A stretch of 64,000 nucleotides of DNA from Rhynchopus sp. YZ270_cl-10 (GCA_964035575.1 OZ037884.1:930001-994000); one strand, 5' to 3'. Counted from the first letter of the stretch, positions 1 to 11,359 are shown. The notes: a model not told the origin generated them from the letters alone. Numbers and translations: made by a program.

Positions 1-979
1 GTTGTTTTATTTCAATTTTTATTCCATTCCCACTGCACCAATTTTTTTACGTTCAGCTAAATTATTTTTATTTGGCCGCGTTCTTCTCTTCTAAAGCTGT
101 CTGTAAGTATCCTAATCCTTTTTTGGAGTGACATTTTTTTTTGTCACAATCTCATTTTGGTGAGGGATTTTGTCGATACAACTGTTATTACAACAATTTT
201 TTTTTTTTTACTTTTATTTTTTGTTTTGCAAATACACCGTTCTTCAGACCGGCATTTTTTTTTTATTGAGTTCAAAAAATCTATAACCCCTTGTTGGTGA
301 AAGAGTGATTTGTCGACAATAAAATATACATTCAGGGAACAAAAAAATATGGCTTAAGGCCAGCATTTGAGCACCCTGGCTCCACCTTTCTTTGGGTACT
401 TTAGGTGGTGTTGTCGATGTAATACAAACGACAACAAAAAAGTGGAGATTGCACAAAAACTGTGGCAACGCAAACCGAGGCAACTACACTACTCGAACAA
501 TTTATCAAAAAAAAAACTTTAACTCTTACAGAACCCGTCCTTGGACAGGTGATTTAACAAGATACAATCAAACAAAATAATGTAACAAGACACACTCACA
601 CCCTATCTACCCTCAACCCAACAAGGCTCAACACTCTTCCCCCCACACACCTTCCCTTCACCTTTTAGCACTCCCTAGTTCATATCAATTTAGTTGTCAA
701 AAGTTTTCCTGGCTGGTTGTCTGGATTTTTTTTTTTCTTTTGTTTCAAAGGTGGCCAAACATTCGAGGCCGAGACTCATCTTATCAACTTTTTTTTCCCT
801 CTGTTCTGAGGTGACGAAGTCCTGTGAGGGCTTTGGGTCATCTTATGGGCTTATCTCTTTTGTTTTTTTTTTTTTTGTTCCCCCTCCCGTATTTGTGCCT
901 TGCTTGGCTCAAAAAAAAATAAAAAATTTGGGCGGGGGGTAAATTCATTTCTCTCTCTCTCTCTCTCCCCCTTCCCCCC
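1..979. other. Gene-free AT-rich stretch
   Basis: No open frame here looks like protein; the short frames are low-complexity Phe/Lys runs from poly(T)/poly(A). It contains one 70-bp interspersed repeat of family S1 (441-510) and two members of the hairpin family H (about 743-789 and 807-850). Confidence 0.6.
441..510 (+). repeat. Short interspersed repeat, family S1
   Basis: First of at least seven copies. Consensus starts AGTGGAGATTGCACAA, passes through CAACACAACCGAGGCAACTA and ends CTACTCCAACAATTTATCAAA followed by an A-run. Other copies: 11796-11842 (partial), 22653-22720, 26569-26637, 32167-32233, 43008-43074 and 51011-51077, all in the same orientation. The A-rich 3' end suggests a SINE-like or other short retroposed element; no RNA polymerase III boxes were recognised. 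Confidence 0.7.
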
Positions 980-1424
980 AAAGCAAAAAGAACATGAAAT
1001 TCCTGCTGCTGTTTTTTCGTCATTGTAACCAATAAAATTGCTTTCACATAAAAAGCTTTTTATTGTATCCTACCTTTTCCCCCCCCTTTTTATTTTTTAG
1101 CCCTTGCTCCTTCTGATGAGCGCGGTCGAAGGGCTTTTTCCTGGTCAGGGAGCAGACCGCTGAAACCAGAATTTTTTATTTTGACATTTATTTTGAAAAA
1201 CAAGGTTATTTTGACTTTTTCCCCCCTTCTTTTTTTTTTTTTTTTTTCTTTTTTCGAAAAAGCAATGAAAGTTCCCGTACAACCACTGCGACAGAGTAAG
1301 CCGGAAACTACATTAAAGTTCGCACATCGCTTTGGTTAAGGATCTAAAAAAGCTAAACAAACACAAACACAAAATAGCAAAAACAAAGAGTACAAACATA
1401 ACAACAAACATTTTCAAACTCCCC
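980..1424 (+). repeat. Direct repeat A, copy 1 (445 bp)
   Basis: Near-identical to 2732-3176. The offset is 1752 bp at both ends, so there is no net length difference between the copies. It runs from AAAGCAAAAAGAACATG to CATTTTCAAACTCCCC and includes a long T-run. No coding potential seen. Confidence 0.85.
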
Positions 1425-1632
1425 TATCACTATGTCACCGCGTTGCCTACGGTATACGGCCTGCTGGACTAGAGAGGCGCCGGGCGCTATAGGTTATTGA
1501 GCTACACAAAAGTGTATGTACATAGCCAGAAACAAAAACAAACAGTACTCCTTTATATTTAAAACCTTGAACGACCCCTTGAGAAGGGTCTTTTTCAATT
1601 TATTTTAAGTTTCCTCCCCCTGAACAAGAAGG

Positions 1633-2613
1633 AACGCAAGACTTGCAATACCTACGTACTTCATGAAGTCCATCTAAAGATACCACACTTCACGATAGAA
1701 GGCATTTTTCCACAAGCCCCCAAAAGGTTTTGTTTTGAATAAATTAGCCTGAGGTAGGTCAACGAGCCTCGATGAACCGTGTTGCAGGGTGGCTTATCGT
1801 TAGCTTTACGCGCGATTGCAACATGCATTTTCTTGTCTGATCCTTTGATTTTTCCCCCATTTTCTTTTACGTCGCAGATAAAGTAAGAAGATACTACAAC
1901 AATAACTATTTGTATATTCTTGTGTCCTCCAATATATTTCCATTTGAACAGCACAAACATGCGGCCCAAAACCTAATATCATGCTTGTCTCGAACCTGGT
2001 TAGTTCGACAAAGGAACCTGGTAAATTCCATCTCTGATTCAAGGACCCTTTATTGGAATCACTGAAACACAAATAACGGTTGTTGTCATGCTTTAAGGTT
2101 TGTGTGCCTCGTTATTTTTTAAATAGAAACGCAAGAATTGCAATACCTACGTACTTCATGAAGTCCATCTAAAGATACCACACTTCACGATAGAAGGCAT
2201 TTTTCCACAAGCCCCCAAAAGGTTTTGTTTTGTATAAATTAGCCTGAGGTAGGTCAACGAGCCTCGATGAACCGTGTTGCAGGGTGGCTTATCGTTAGCT
2301 TTACGCGCGATTGCAACATGCATTTTCTTGTCTGATCCTATGTTTCCCCCCGTTTTCTTTTACGTCGCAAATAAAGTAAGAAGATACTACAACAATAACT
2401 ATTTGTATATTCTTGTGTCCTCCAATATATTTCCATTTGAACAGCACAAACATGCGGCCCAAAACCTAATATCATGCTTGTCTCGAACCTGGCTAGTTCG
2501 ACAAAGGAACCTGGTAAATTCCATCTCTGATTCAAGGACCCTTTATTGGAATCACTGAAACGCAAATAACGGTTGTTGTCATGCTTTAAGGTTTGTGCGC
2601 CTCGTTACTTTTT
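1633..2613 (+). repeat. Tandem duplication B (about 490 bp x 2)
   Basis: Two head-to-tail copies, about 1633-2120 and 2128-2613, offset 495 bp at the start and 493 bp at the end. Both contain GCAATACCTACGTACTTCAT and a GC-richer core around TTAGCTTTACGCGCGATTGC. Differences are few, so the duplication is young. No protein or RNA gene was recognised inside. Confidence 0.85.
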
Positions 2614-2731
2614 AGTAGGAGCACCATAAACATAACGAATTGTGTGAAAAACACCTCATCATACGACACGTTTCCCATAAATTGTGAAAACTGTCTGCCC
2701 ACAGGTTGGCGTGCTACGATACCTGTACACA

Positions 2732-3176
2732 AAAGCAAAAAGAACATGAAATTCCTGCTGCTGTTTTTTCGTCATTGTAACCAATAAAATTGCTTTCACA
2801 TAAAAAGCTTTTTATTGTATCCTACCTTTTCCCCCCCCTTTTTATTTTTTAGCCCTTGCTCCTTCTGATGAGCGCGGTCGAAGGGCTTTTTCCTGGTCAG
2901 GGAGCAGACCGCTGAAACCAGAATTTTTTATTTTGACATTTATTTTGAAAAACAAGGTTATTTTGACTTTTTCCCCCCTTCTTTTTTTTTTTTTTTTTTC
3001 TTTTTTCGAAAAAGCAATGAAAGTTCCCGTACAACCACTGCGACAGAGTAAGCCGGAAACTACATTAAAGTTCGCACATCGCTTTGGTTAAGGATCTAAA
3101 AAAGCTAAACAAACACAAACACAAAATAGCAAAAACAAAGAGTACAAACATAACAACAAACATTTTCAAACTCCCC
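2732..3176 (+). repeat. Direct repeat A, copy 2 (445 bp)
   Basis: Second copy of repeat A (see 980-1424). The layout A-B-B'-A' means that both halves of the segment were duplicated. Confidence 0.85.
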
Positions 3177-3246
3177 CTTCCCCCTTTTACCATAGCGGTC
3201 TATTCGTTTTTGCTACAACTAAGCTTTTTCTTTTTTTTCTTTTTTT

Positions 3247-4531
3247 CACGGGTTAGGAAAATTCTTTTTTTTTTTTTTTTCATTTTCAAAAAAAAAAATC
3301 TTAAAACATGGATGTACAAAGTACTTGATTACTTTTTTTCACTTTTTTTGGTCTACTTCAAGTACTTGATCGATTTAAAAAAAAAAGAAAAAAATATTTT
3401 TTTCTTGCTTCAAGTACTTTTTTTCCTTCAAGTACTTTCACTTTTTTTGTACTTGATTACTTTTTTTGTTGCATCAAGTACTTGAATTGGCAAAAAAAGT
3501 AAAAAAAATGGAAAAGTACTTGAATTTATTCAAGTACTTTTCCATTTTTTTGCCGAATCAAGTACTTGATGCAAAAAAAAAAGTATTCAAGTAAAAAAAA
3601 AAAAAAAAAAGCGTCAAGTACTTGAAGTAAAAAAAAGTATCAAGTACTGGGATTTTTCTACTTTTTTTTACTTTTTGGAAAAAGGTACTTTGTACATCCA
3701 TGTTAAAATTCTTGAAAAAAAAAAAAAAGAGATTTTGAAAAATCTTAAAATTCTTAGAAAAATTTCATGAAAAATCTTAAAATTCTTAGTTAAATTCTTA
3801 GAATTCTTTGAAAAAAAAAAAAAAATCTCAAAAATCTTAAAATCATGGATGTCCAAAGTACTTGAAGTACTTTTTTCGGATTTTTTATGGTACTTGAAGT
3901 ACTTGACCCCCCTTTTTTTTCCTCTCAAAATGACAGTCAAGTACTTGAAGATTGATCAAGTACTTGACAGAAATCAAGTACTTGATACCCTATTTTTTTT
4001 TCTCGTACTTTTTTACTTTTTTACCCTCTGGCAGAGTCTGTCAAGTACTTGTTTTCGCAAAAAAAAAACGTCAAGTACTTGATCAAGTACCCACTTTTTT
4101 TTTGTACTTGATCAAGTACTTGACGTTTTTTTTTGTGAAAAAAGTACTTGACAGAGGGAGAACAAGTAAAAAAGTACTAGAAAAAAAAATAGGGTGTCAA
4201 GTACTTGAAGTATCAAGTATTGGATTTTTTGGGGGATCAAGTACTTGATATACTTCAAGTACTTTGGACATCCATGTAAAATCTTTTTCTTGAAAAAAAA
4301 AGATTTTCAAGAAAAAAAAGATTTCAAAATCTTTTTTTTCTTTTTCTAAGAATTTTAAGATTTTCAAAATCTTTTTTTTTTTTCCCCCTAAGATTTTTAA
4401 GATTTTTCTCTAAGATTTTTAAGATCTTGAAAAAAAAAACTGAAATCTTAAAAATCTTAGTTTTTTTTTTTTTTCTTACTAAGATTCTTAAAAATAAGAA
4501 AAATAAGAAAAAAGAATTTTCCTAACCCGTG
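3247..4531. repeat. 1.3-kb nested palindromic element rich in TCAAGTACTTGA
   Basis: The outer ends are an inverted repeat, CACGGGTTAGGAAAATTCTT at the left and its complement at 4512-4531. Inside lie two nested inverted repeats bounded by ATGGATGTACAAAGTACTTG (about 3307) with its complement (about 3690), and by ATGGATGTCCAAAGTACTTG (about 3845) with its complement (about 4260). Between them the 12-bp palindrome TCAAGTACTTGA recurs dozens of times; the outer flanks carry repeated AAGATTTT/AAAATCTT. Short T-runs flank both ends, so a target duplication cannot be read. No coding potential. Confidence 0.75.
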
Positions 4532-5591
4532 TTTTTTCGCATCAACAAAAAATGCGCAACGGAAAAAAAAATCATCAAATCCCTATACGATTTTTGAGAT
4601 GTGGTTCTTTTTTTTTGGTGTAAGGTGACTTAGACTACGAGAAATTCGAAGAAGAAGAAAAAAAATGATGGTGTTTGACTCAAATTTGGCGAAATAGCAA
4701 TCTAGAGGACGTTGGTTTTATTTTATTTTTATTTCGATGATGGACAAAAAAAAAAACTCTATCTTTCGATTGAAAATATTATCTAAAAATCATTGTTTTT
4801 TCTCTCGGTACACTGTCTCAACGAGCGGGTTTTGTATTTCAAGTCAAATTTTTTTGTATTTATCCCCTCTTGATCCTGAGCAATTTCTCCCCCCCCAAGC
4901 AACAAAAAAAAACAAGACAAGAGCGCATCACAAAAACTTCATAAAAAAAGAAATCATTCAACTGTAGTTATAGCTTTTGATGCAATGAAAAAGGGGTCCA
5001 AAGAGAAGGAAAAAAAATGAAAAGAGAAGTGAGACTGTGGGGGAAAAGGGAAACACCCAAGACATTTTATTTTTGTTTTTCCACAGAAACGAATCATATT
5101 TCGAACACACTGTTGATTTCCGCCTTTGGGTATTTACTCTATTCGCCATCTCTCTCTCTTTTCCTTCTTCTTCTTCTTCTTCTTTTCCCCCTCTTTTTTT
5201 TGGATAACGCAAAACATTTTGAACTTGTTAGGTAGTGTGTTCTGACCACTCTGCTATTTAGCGCCTTCAGTGCTTTTTTGGTGTAAAAATCATAAACACC
5301 CAAATTTGGTTTATTTGCTTTTTTTTTTGGGGGATCAACAGTAGTCACCGTCACACCTACTTCGGTAGGTTGCTGCAGAGGGGAAAATAAAGAATTTTAC
5401 ATCTCCCCCTTTTTCGATTACAATGTGTGAATAAAACCTTTTGTTCATAGTTTCGGGTATGTAAAGAAGAGTTTCCCTTTTTGGAACCATTTTTTTCCCC
5501 CATTTTAATAGTGTATGTGCTCACGAGGCACCATTCACTTTTCCCTCCAAAAAAAAAAAAAAAAATGCCTTTTTTTTTTCTTGGGACAAAT
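4532..5591. other. Gene-free AT-rich stretch
   Basis: Nothing recognisable as a gene. Contains T- and A-runs, a (TTC)n run near 5166, and family H hairpin-like sequences near 4618-4652 and 5509-5545. Confidence 0.5.
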
Positions 5592-5695
5592 CTAGTTGTC
5601 GGTCTGGTTAGAATTTTGTTAATTGTTAGAGTTAACAATGACATTGTTAGATTGTTAGAGTATGGTTAGAGTATTGTTAGAGTTTAGTTAGAGTT

Positions 5696-5793
5696 TAGGT
5701 ACACAGGTACACAGGTACACAGGTACACAGGTACACAGGTACACAGGTACACAGGTACACAGGTACACAGGTACACAGGTACACAGGTACACT
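5696..5793 (+). repeat. 10-bp minisatellite (ACACAGGTAC)n in the loop of a palindrome
   Basis: About nine units. The flanks (left arm from 5622, right arm to about 5857) are inverted copies built on TTAGAGT/ACTCTAA words, so the minisatellite occupies the loop of a large hairpin within the 5592-7826 element. Confidence 0.85.
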
Positions 5794-7182
5794 CTAATAA
5801 ACTCAATAGCAATACTCTAACCATACTAACCATTCTAATCTAATAATGTCATGTTAACTCCCACCAATGACATAACGAAGTATCGCTTGAAAGTACCGTT
5901 CAAAATACCTTGCTTGGGTGTGCAGTGAAGTAGCACACGCAAGGTCTATCAAACGATAAATCAATCAGATAAACGTTACATCATTGGAAAATTGTTGGCA
6001 CCGCCCCCCTGTCTTCGTATTTATTACGTCGACAGGCCAAACAGCGTTGGGCTCAGAAGAAGCAGTGCAAAACACTGGGGATCAACATGAGAACCAACTC
6101 CCAACAACACAGGCTACCGAAGTAGCAGGTGGGGTGTTGCGGGTGTTTGGGGTGAAAGAAAATCGATTTTGGTAAGTTACAGCAGAAAATTCTTAAGTTT
6201 GCAATAGCGAGAAGGGTTACATTGCTCTTGCGAGCTGTGAACCGGTAAGGTTGAGAAGGGTGACACGGCATACAAGTACAAGTACAAGTAAGACGTACCT
6301 TCTGCAAAGGCTGAATTCGCAATTCTAAGGGATATGAATTCAGCCCCCACTGTTTTTTTGAGATAATCATTCCATGGTATACTAGGCGTTCCCGAAGAAT
6401 GAATCACCCCCTCCTCGTTCATGCAAACTCAAGAAAATTCTGAAGTAACTACAACCTGGCGTGCGGGTACAGATGCATTGCTTTGTTCTTTCCTCAAAGT
6501 CATGTGTGATCTCTCGGGTCTGTACTAAAGTCAGTGTTTAGATAAGCATCCACTTGACTCGTTCTAACAACCGTTGAAATCTAGAACAAAACAACACACT
6601 GCCCCTTCTCACACCAAGCCGCCATGCTTCAAGAGCATGCCCTGGGCAAAAATTACTCTGACAAAAATTGGTTTCTGGGGGAACGCAATATTTTCTTGTG
6701 CCCAGTCCTCCGCAAGCAGAGGACAGACTTTCCGGATCCCGAAGTCGAATTTCTTGCACTAGCTATGCTCCCTGGGTTAAATGGCTATAGCAGTGACTGA
6801 CTAAGAGGTTCATAATAATTAGGGTGGTCTATGGGGTGGGTTAATGGAAAAGTTAGGTTTATAAACCCGACTTTTACGGCCTCCACCTGGGTTTGAAATA
6901 ATTGCACCGTCGGCACTGTTTCGCTGTCACGATGAGGCTCGTCGGTTCGGGTACCTGTTAAGAGAAATTGAATGTAAAAGTAGAGACTACAACAAAAAAA
7001 AACAAACAAACAAACAAGAAGCCGTACCCCTTAAACGTAAAAGTGACATTTTTGTTGACAAAAAAAAATAGCTTCAATTTACATCCGAGCGGGACAATGG
7101 GGGTTTAAAAACATACCTTGCACTCGGCCTACTCTCCAGGTACACTGCACGACAAACCCACTACTACTGAATAGCTACTTCC

Positions 7183-7620
7183 CGATATTCATTTTTTGGG
7201 CAGAGAAGTGCGTTTTAGGTGCCCACAGATGGTCAAAACATCAAAATTTTGGGTTTTTGCATGTTTGGTGCCCCAAGACCCAAATTTTTCGCTAAGGCGC
7301 TGGCCCATACACAAAAATTGCCGTGGAATAAATTCTAGATGCTCAAAACTGCTCGTAAGTGCCTTTTTGCATTTTTGCCCAGTGTTGAGGACAATATGGG
7401 GGTGAGGCCCACCAAGGGCAGATTTGTGATGTCGAAAAAAAAAATTTTTTTTTTGTGAAAAATTGGTCAAAAATGGACTTGTCTTTGGGTAAAAACCACG
7501 AAAAAATCGGCTGCGCAAAACCGCGTTTTAGACCCCCACAGATGCTCAAAAGTGCCAAATTTTGCTTTTAATGGCCTCAAATCGTCAAAATTAGGCCTAT
7601 ATAGGGCAAAAAAAAAAATT
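7183..7620. repeat. Satellite-like block related to 19.5-20.8 kb
   Basis: The words CGATATTCATTTTTTGGGCA, GGTGCCCACAGATGGTCAAA, AAGGCGCTGGCCCATAC and TCTAGATGCTCAAAAC recur here and in the 19796-20745 block, in the same order. The copies are diverged, so this is an older member of the family. No coding potential. Confidence 0.65.
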
Positions 7621-7826
7621 CGAGAGTCCCTTTCTACGGGAGGCAATAGCCACCGGGTGTGTAACAAAACTCTAACTTTTCTCTAACTTTTCTCTAACAA
7701 TCCAATTGTTAGAGCATTGTTAAATTGTTAGAGTCGATTGTTAAAGGTTAAAATTTGAAAACTCTAACTTTTCTCTAATAATTAGATTATTGTTAACTCT
7801 AACAATCTAACCGGACCGACAACTAG

Positions 7827-8950
7827 AAACAAAGTAGATTTCGTTTTGGAACGCCAGAAATAATCGGTGTTCGCCTTTTTTGTTTTTGCAAAGATGTGTA
7901 TGTACAGGCGGTATATTCACCTTTCAAACTTTTTTCTTTTCTTTTCTTATCATTGTGCACCATTTGTTTATCTTCTTTATACAAAATACACCAAAAATCC
8001 ATCGGTTTTTGGAGAAGTTTTTTTCGGCGGATTTTCAAAAAAAAAATCCTCCAGGACTTCAACTGAGATTATAAGCAATGTGCATTTTTCTTTTTTCTTT
8101 TTTTTTTTCTCAAGGCAATCTTTGTTCCTTTCTTGCAACACGTTTGTAAGAGATGAATAAGCACGACACAAAAAAAAAACGTTGTTATCTGTGCCTACCT
8201 CTTTGCCTTTTTGTTGATATTTGCCTTCCCCCGCCGAAGCTACGGTGAGGTGTTGGCACTTACCAACTTCTCTCTTTTTTTTTTTTTGATGCGCGATGTA
8301 CAACCTAGGTTCCCCAAGCGAGTCCTTAGGACGATTTGTCGACACAACAAAAAAAAAAAAAACTATTTTGTTCCGTGTGCTTGTTATCTGCAGCTCTACA
8401 TGTGTAAGTGAAAGATGTATCAAGCCTTCTGTGTGCTTGGTAACAGGGTAACGCACCTTGCCGCATTACGAAAAAAAAAACACTCCCCCCACACCCTACG
8501 ACAAAATTGTTCCCTCTTCCCCACCCAGTTTTTGTTTTTGTTTTTGTGCATTTATCCAGAGGGCTGGCATCGTGGGTCAGTCAGAGGTGCCTGCATCAAA
8601 ACTATTCCTTTTTTTTATTTTGAATTCCAACACCAAATCTCTCTTCCCCCCCCAAAAAAAACCCCTGATTTTTTTTGGCGATATTTTTTGAAATTAGGGT
8701 GGGGATAAAAAAAAAAAAAAAAGAAAAATATAAATGGCGCCCCCCCTCCAAGGATTGATTTCAGGGGGGAGAAATACGTTGCGCTTCTTCAGTAGAGAGG
8801 CTCAATCGTTTACCAATGTATTTTTTCCTTTTTTCCCCCCCGCCCACGAGACTTTTTTTTCCTCTTGTATTTGATTATCACAAAATTTGATATCACACAA
8901 AAAAAAGGGGTTTCATCACGACAAAGTAAAAAAAATATTTACACCTCGTC
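7827..8950. other. Gene-free stretch
   Basis: No supportable gene. Poly(T)/poly(A) runs dominate. Near 8570 lies GCTGGCATCGTGGGTCAG followed by GGTGCCTGCATCAA, a short motif that recurs at about 39233 and 57068. Confidence 0.5.
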
Positions 8951-9420
8951 TGGTGCTTCCCGGGGGGTATGCATTTCACAAATTTTCACAAAATGTGACA
9001 AGTTTTCACAAGTTTTCACAACACGAAAACCGCTATAAAATTGTGAAGGCTGGTGAAAAATGGTGAAAAATTGTGAAAAATTGTGAAAAGTTGTGAAAAG
9101 TTGTGAATTGATTTTTTTTTTTTGGGGGGAGTTTTTTTTGGGCTGGGTGGTGACCCACCCATTGAGGGGTATGCTGGGATTCACAAGATAGAACGTGATG
9201 TGGTGTACCTGTGTACTGTGCACTGTGCGGAAATGACGAGAACTTGTCCATTTCGGCAAATTGACCCCACCACTGGCCGGACGGATTCCGGAAATGCAAA
9301 TGCCGGCATTTAAAAGCTTCACCAACGAAGAAAAAAGGGTGGTGAAAAGTTGTGAAAAGTTGTGAAAAGTTGTGAATTGAATTGAAAATTTGCGAAATGC
9401 ATACCCCCCGGGAAGCACCA
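8951..9420. mobile_element. 470-bp MITE with 5-bp target duplication
   Basis: Left end TGGTGCTTCCCGGGGGGTAT continues as GCATTTCACAAATTTTC; the right end is its inverted copy with a single G/A difference over about 38 bp. TCGTC flanks both sides (8946-8950 and 9421-9425). Subterminal regions carry many copies of GTGAAAA(A/G)TTGTG, as is common for transposase-binding repeats. Without insert and duplication the flanks read ACACCTCGTCCCGAATTTTT, which exists intact at 9822-9841: a paralogous empty site. No coding capacity. Confidence 0.85.
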
Positions 9421-9770
9421 TCGTCCCGAATTTTTGTCCGAGAATACGATTACTAATTAGTTACTCCACTAAATAAATCGAGCAAAAATATGGTGAACTC
9501 AGCGGAGCCCGGTTTTAAAAGTGCCAAAAACGACCTTTTCGTTTTGACGCGTTGTGAGTTCCTCAAATGCAATTTTGAAGGGTAAAAAATTCGGGTTTTC
9601 TAAGCACAAGCAGTGTTAAGTCAAAAAATTTCGCGAAAAAAAAATAGGTTTTTTTTGCGTTAAAAGCTCGGAACCCAGAAACGTCCAATGGCGAAGTTTT
9701 TTTCTGGTTTCGTTGCACCCTGTATTTTTACTAAAAAATCGAGACAAAGTGATTTTTACCTGGATTTTTG

Positions 9771-9810
9771 CCTGTATTTTACTAGGGATTTTCCCTTAGT
9801 AAAATACAGG
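9771..9810. repeat. 40-bp near-perfect hairpin
   Basis: CCTGTATTTTACTA pairs with TAGTAAAATACAGG around a short loop GGGATTTTCCCT. Role unknown. Confidence 0.75.
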
Positions 9811-10610
9811 GGAATTATCTAACACCTCGTCCCGAATTTTTGTCCGAGGGCTGGGCTAAGCCTGCCCTTCGCCGCGAAGCGCCTGGGGTGGTGCTTGGTG
9901 CACAGGATTAGGACATTAGAGACATGTCCTGCATTTGAGTGGATGTCCAGCCCCGAACTCGTCTGCTGTGAGACGTATTTCTCTTGAGACTGCAATGGAG
10001 AAGACGCTTGCAACAGCTTCATGCACTGCACACGCGAGGAGGAGTGCATGTGTTGCACATATGTCCGGTCAAAGAGATCAGAGAGAGTGCACCAATATAT
10101 GAGATGTTCACACCGTACTTTATACTCGTGAAAAACTATCCCACGCGTGAACATCGAGCATTCTGATTTTCTTTAACGCCGATTCTTTTGAAAATGTGTC
10201 AGTAGGGTAACCAGGGGGTGATAACAAATATGTACTCCACCAATCGGGTCGAGAAAAAATGTCGTGAATTCTGAGAAGTGGCCTTCCACATGCGGGTAGC
10301 TCACAAACAACAAATTCAAAACGCTGTTTGGCCTGCCTGCGACGTTGTACCGAAGGTGCATATGAAGGCCTGTTTTCCAACATCCATACCCCCCCTTTAC
10401 GGAGGGACAACGGGTAGAACCACGGAGAATCGGTTAAGGTGCCACACCAGAAATATTTTTTTGAAATATTTTTTGGGATTGAAATCAGCGGATCGAAATG
10501 AGTTAAATGCGGGGTCGTGGGCTCAAAAAATTGCATCTGTGGTTTATGAAGTGAACGAGGCCCAGAAGTATACGCCTAACGAGATCTTGTCTGATATGTG
10601 AATCGCACTG
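9811..10610. other. Gene-free stretch with open minus-strand frames
   Basis: The minus strand is open over 9819-10154 and 10120-10536, with moderately complex translations, but the frames overlap, resemble no family I know and begin inside repeats. I do not call a gene. 9822-9848 carries the empty-site sequence matching the flanks of the 8951-9420 MITE. Confidence 0.4.
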
Positions 10611-11055
10611 TACTGTACTGTACTGTACTGTACTGTACTGTACTGTACTGTACTGTACTGTACTGTACTGTACTGTACTGTACTGTACTGTACTGTACTG
10701 TACTGTACTGTACTGTACTGTACTGTACTGTACTGTACTGTACTGTACTGTACTGTACTGTACTGTACTGTACTGTACTGTACTGTACTGTACTGTACTG
10801 TACTGTACTGTACTGTACTGTACTGTACTGTACTGTACTGTACTGTACTGTACTGTACTGTACTGTACTGTACTGTACTGTACTGTACTGTACTGTACTG
10901 TACTGTACTGTACTGTACTGTACTGTACTGTACTGTACTGTACTGTACTGTACTGTACTGTACTGTACTGTACTGTACTGTACTGTACTGTACTGTACTG
11001 TACTGTACTGTACTGTACTGTACTGTACTGTACTGTACTGTACTGTACTGTACTG
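10611..11055 (+). repeat. Pentamer satellite (TACTG)89
   Basis: 445 bp of uninterrupted TACTG. Because 5 is not a multiple of 3, several frames stay open across it and give spurious reading frames of about 300 residues. Confidence 0.98.
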
Positions 11056-11071
11056 TACTCCCAATCCCCTG

Positions 11072-11359
11072 TGTATACTGTGTATACTGTGTATACTGTG
11101 TATACTGTGTATACTGTGTATACTGTGTATACTGTGTATACTGTGTATACTGTGTATACTGTGTATACTGTGTATACTGTGTATACTGTGTATACTGTGT
11201 ATACTGTGTATACTGTGTATACTGTGTATACTGTGTATACTGTGTATACTGTGTATACTGTGTATACTGTGTATACTGTGTATACTGTGTATACTGTGTA
11301 TACTGTGTATACTGTGTATACTGTGTATACTGTGTATACTGTGTATACTGTGTATACTA
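11072..11359 (+). repeat. Nonamer satellite (TGTATACTG)32
   Basis: 31 perfect units plus one final unit with a changed last base, separated from the pentamer array by 16 bp. The unit is a rotation of TACTGTGTA. Confidence 0.98.

Larger units (their letters stand above)
5592..7826. mobile_element. 2.2-kb element with terminal inverted repeats
   Basis: The left end CTAGTTGTCGGTCTGGTTAG and the right end CTAACCGGACCGACAACTAG are inverted copies with one mismatch; the similarity continues inward as GTTAGAGTTAACAAT. No transposase reading frame is visible, so this is a non-autonomous DNA transposon. Flanks share only an imperfect ACAAA, so the target duplication is unresolved. The interior holds a hairpin with a minisatellite loop (5622-5857) and a satellite-like block (7183-7620). 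Confidence 0.6.

Noticed and set aside
1425-1632. GC-richer stretch with a possible tRNA-like fold
   Set aside because: No consistent cloverleaf or polymerase III boxes could be drawn.
3084-4248. Phe/Leu/Tyr-rich frames resembling membrane proteins
   Set aside because: Products of T-runs and the TCAAGTACTTGA palindromes, not genes.
9819-10536. Two overlapping minus-strand frames of 111 and 138 residues
   Set aside because: Frames overlap, neither matches a family, and part comes from the repeat that carries the MITE empty site.
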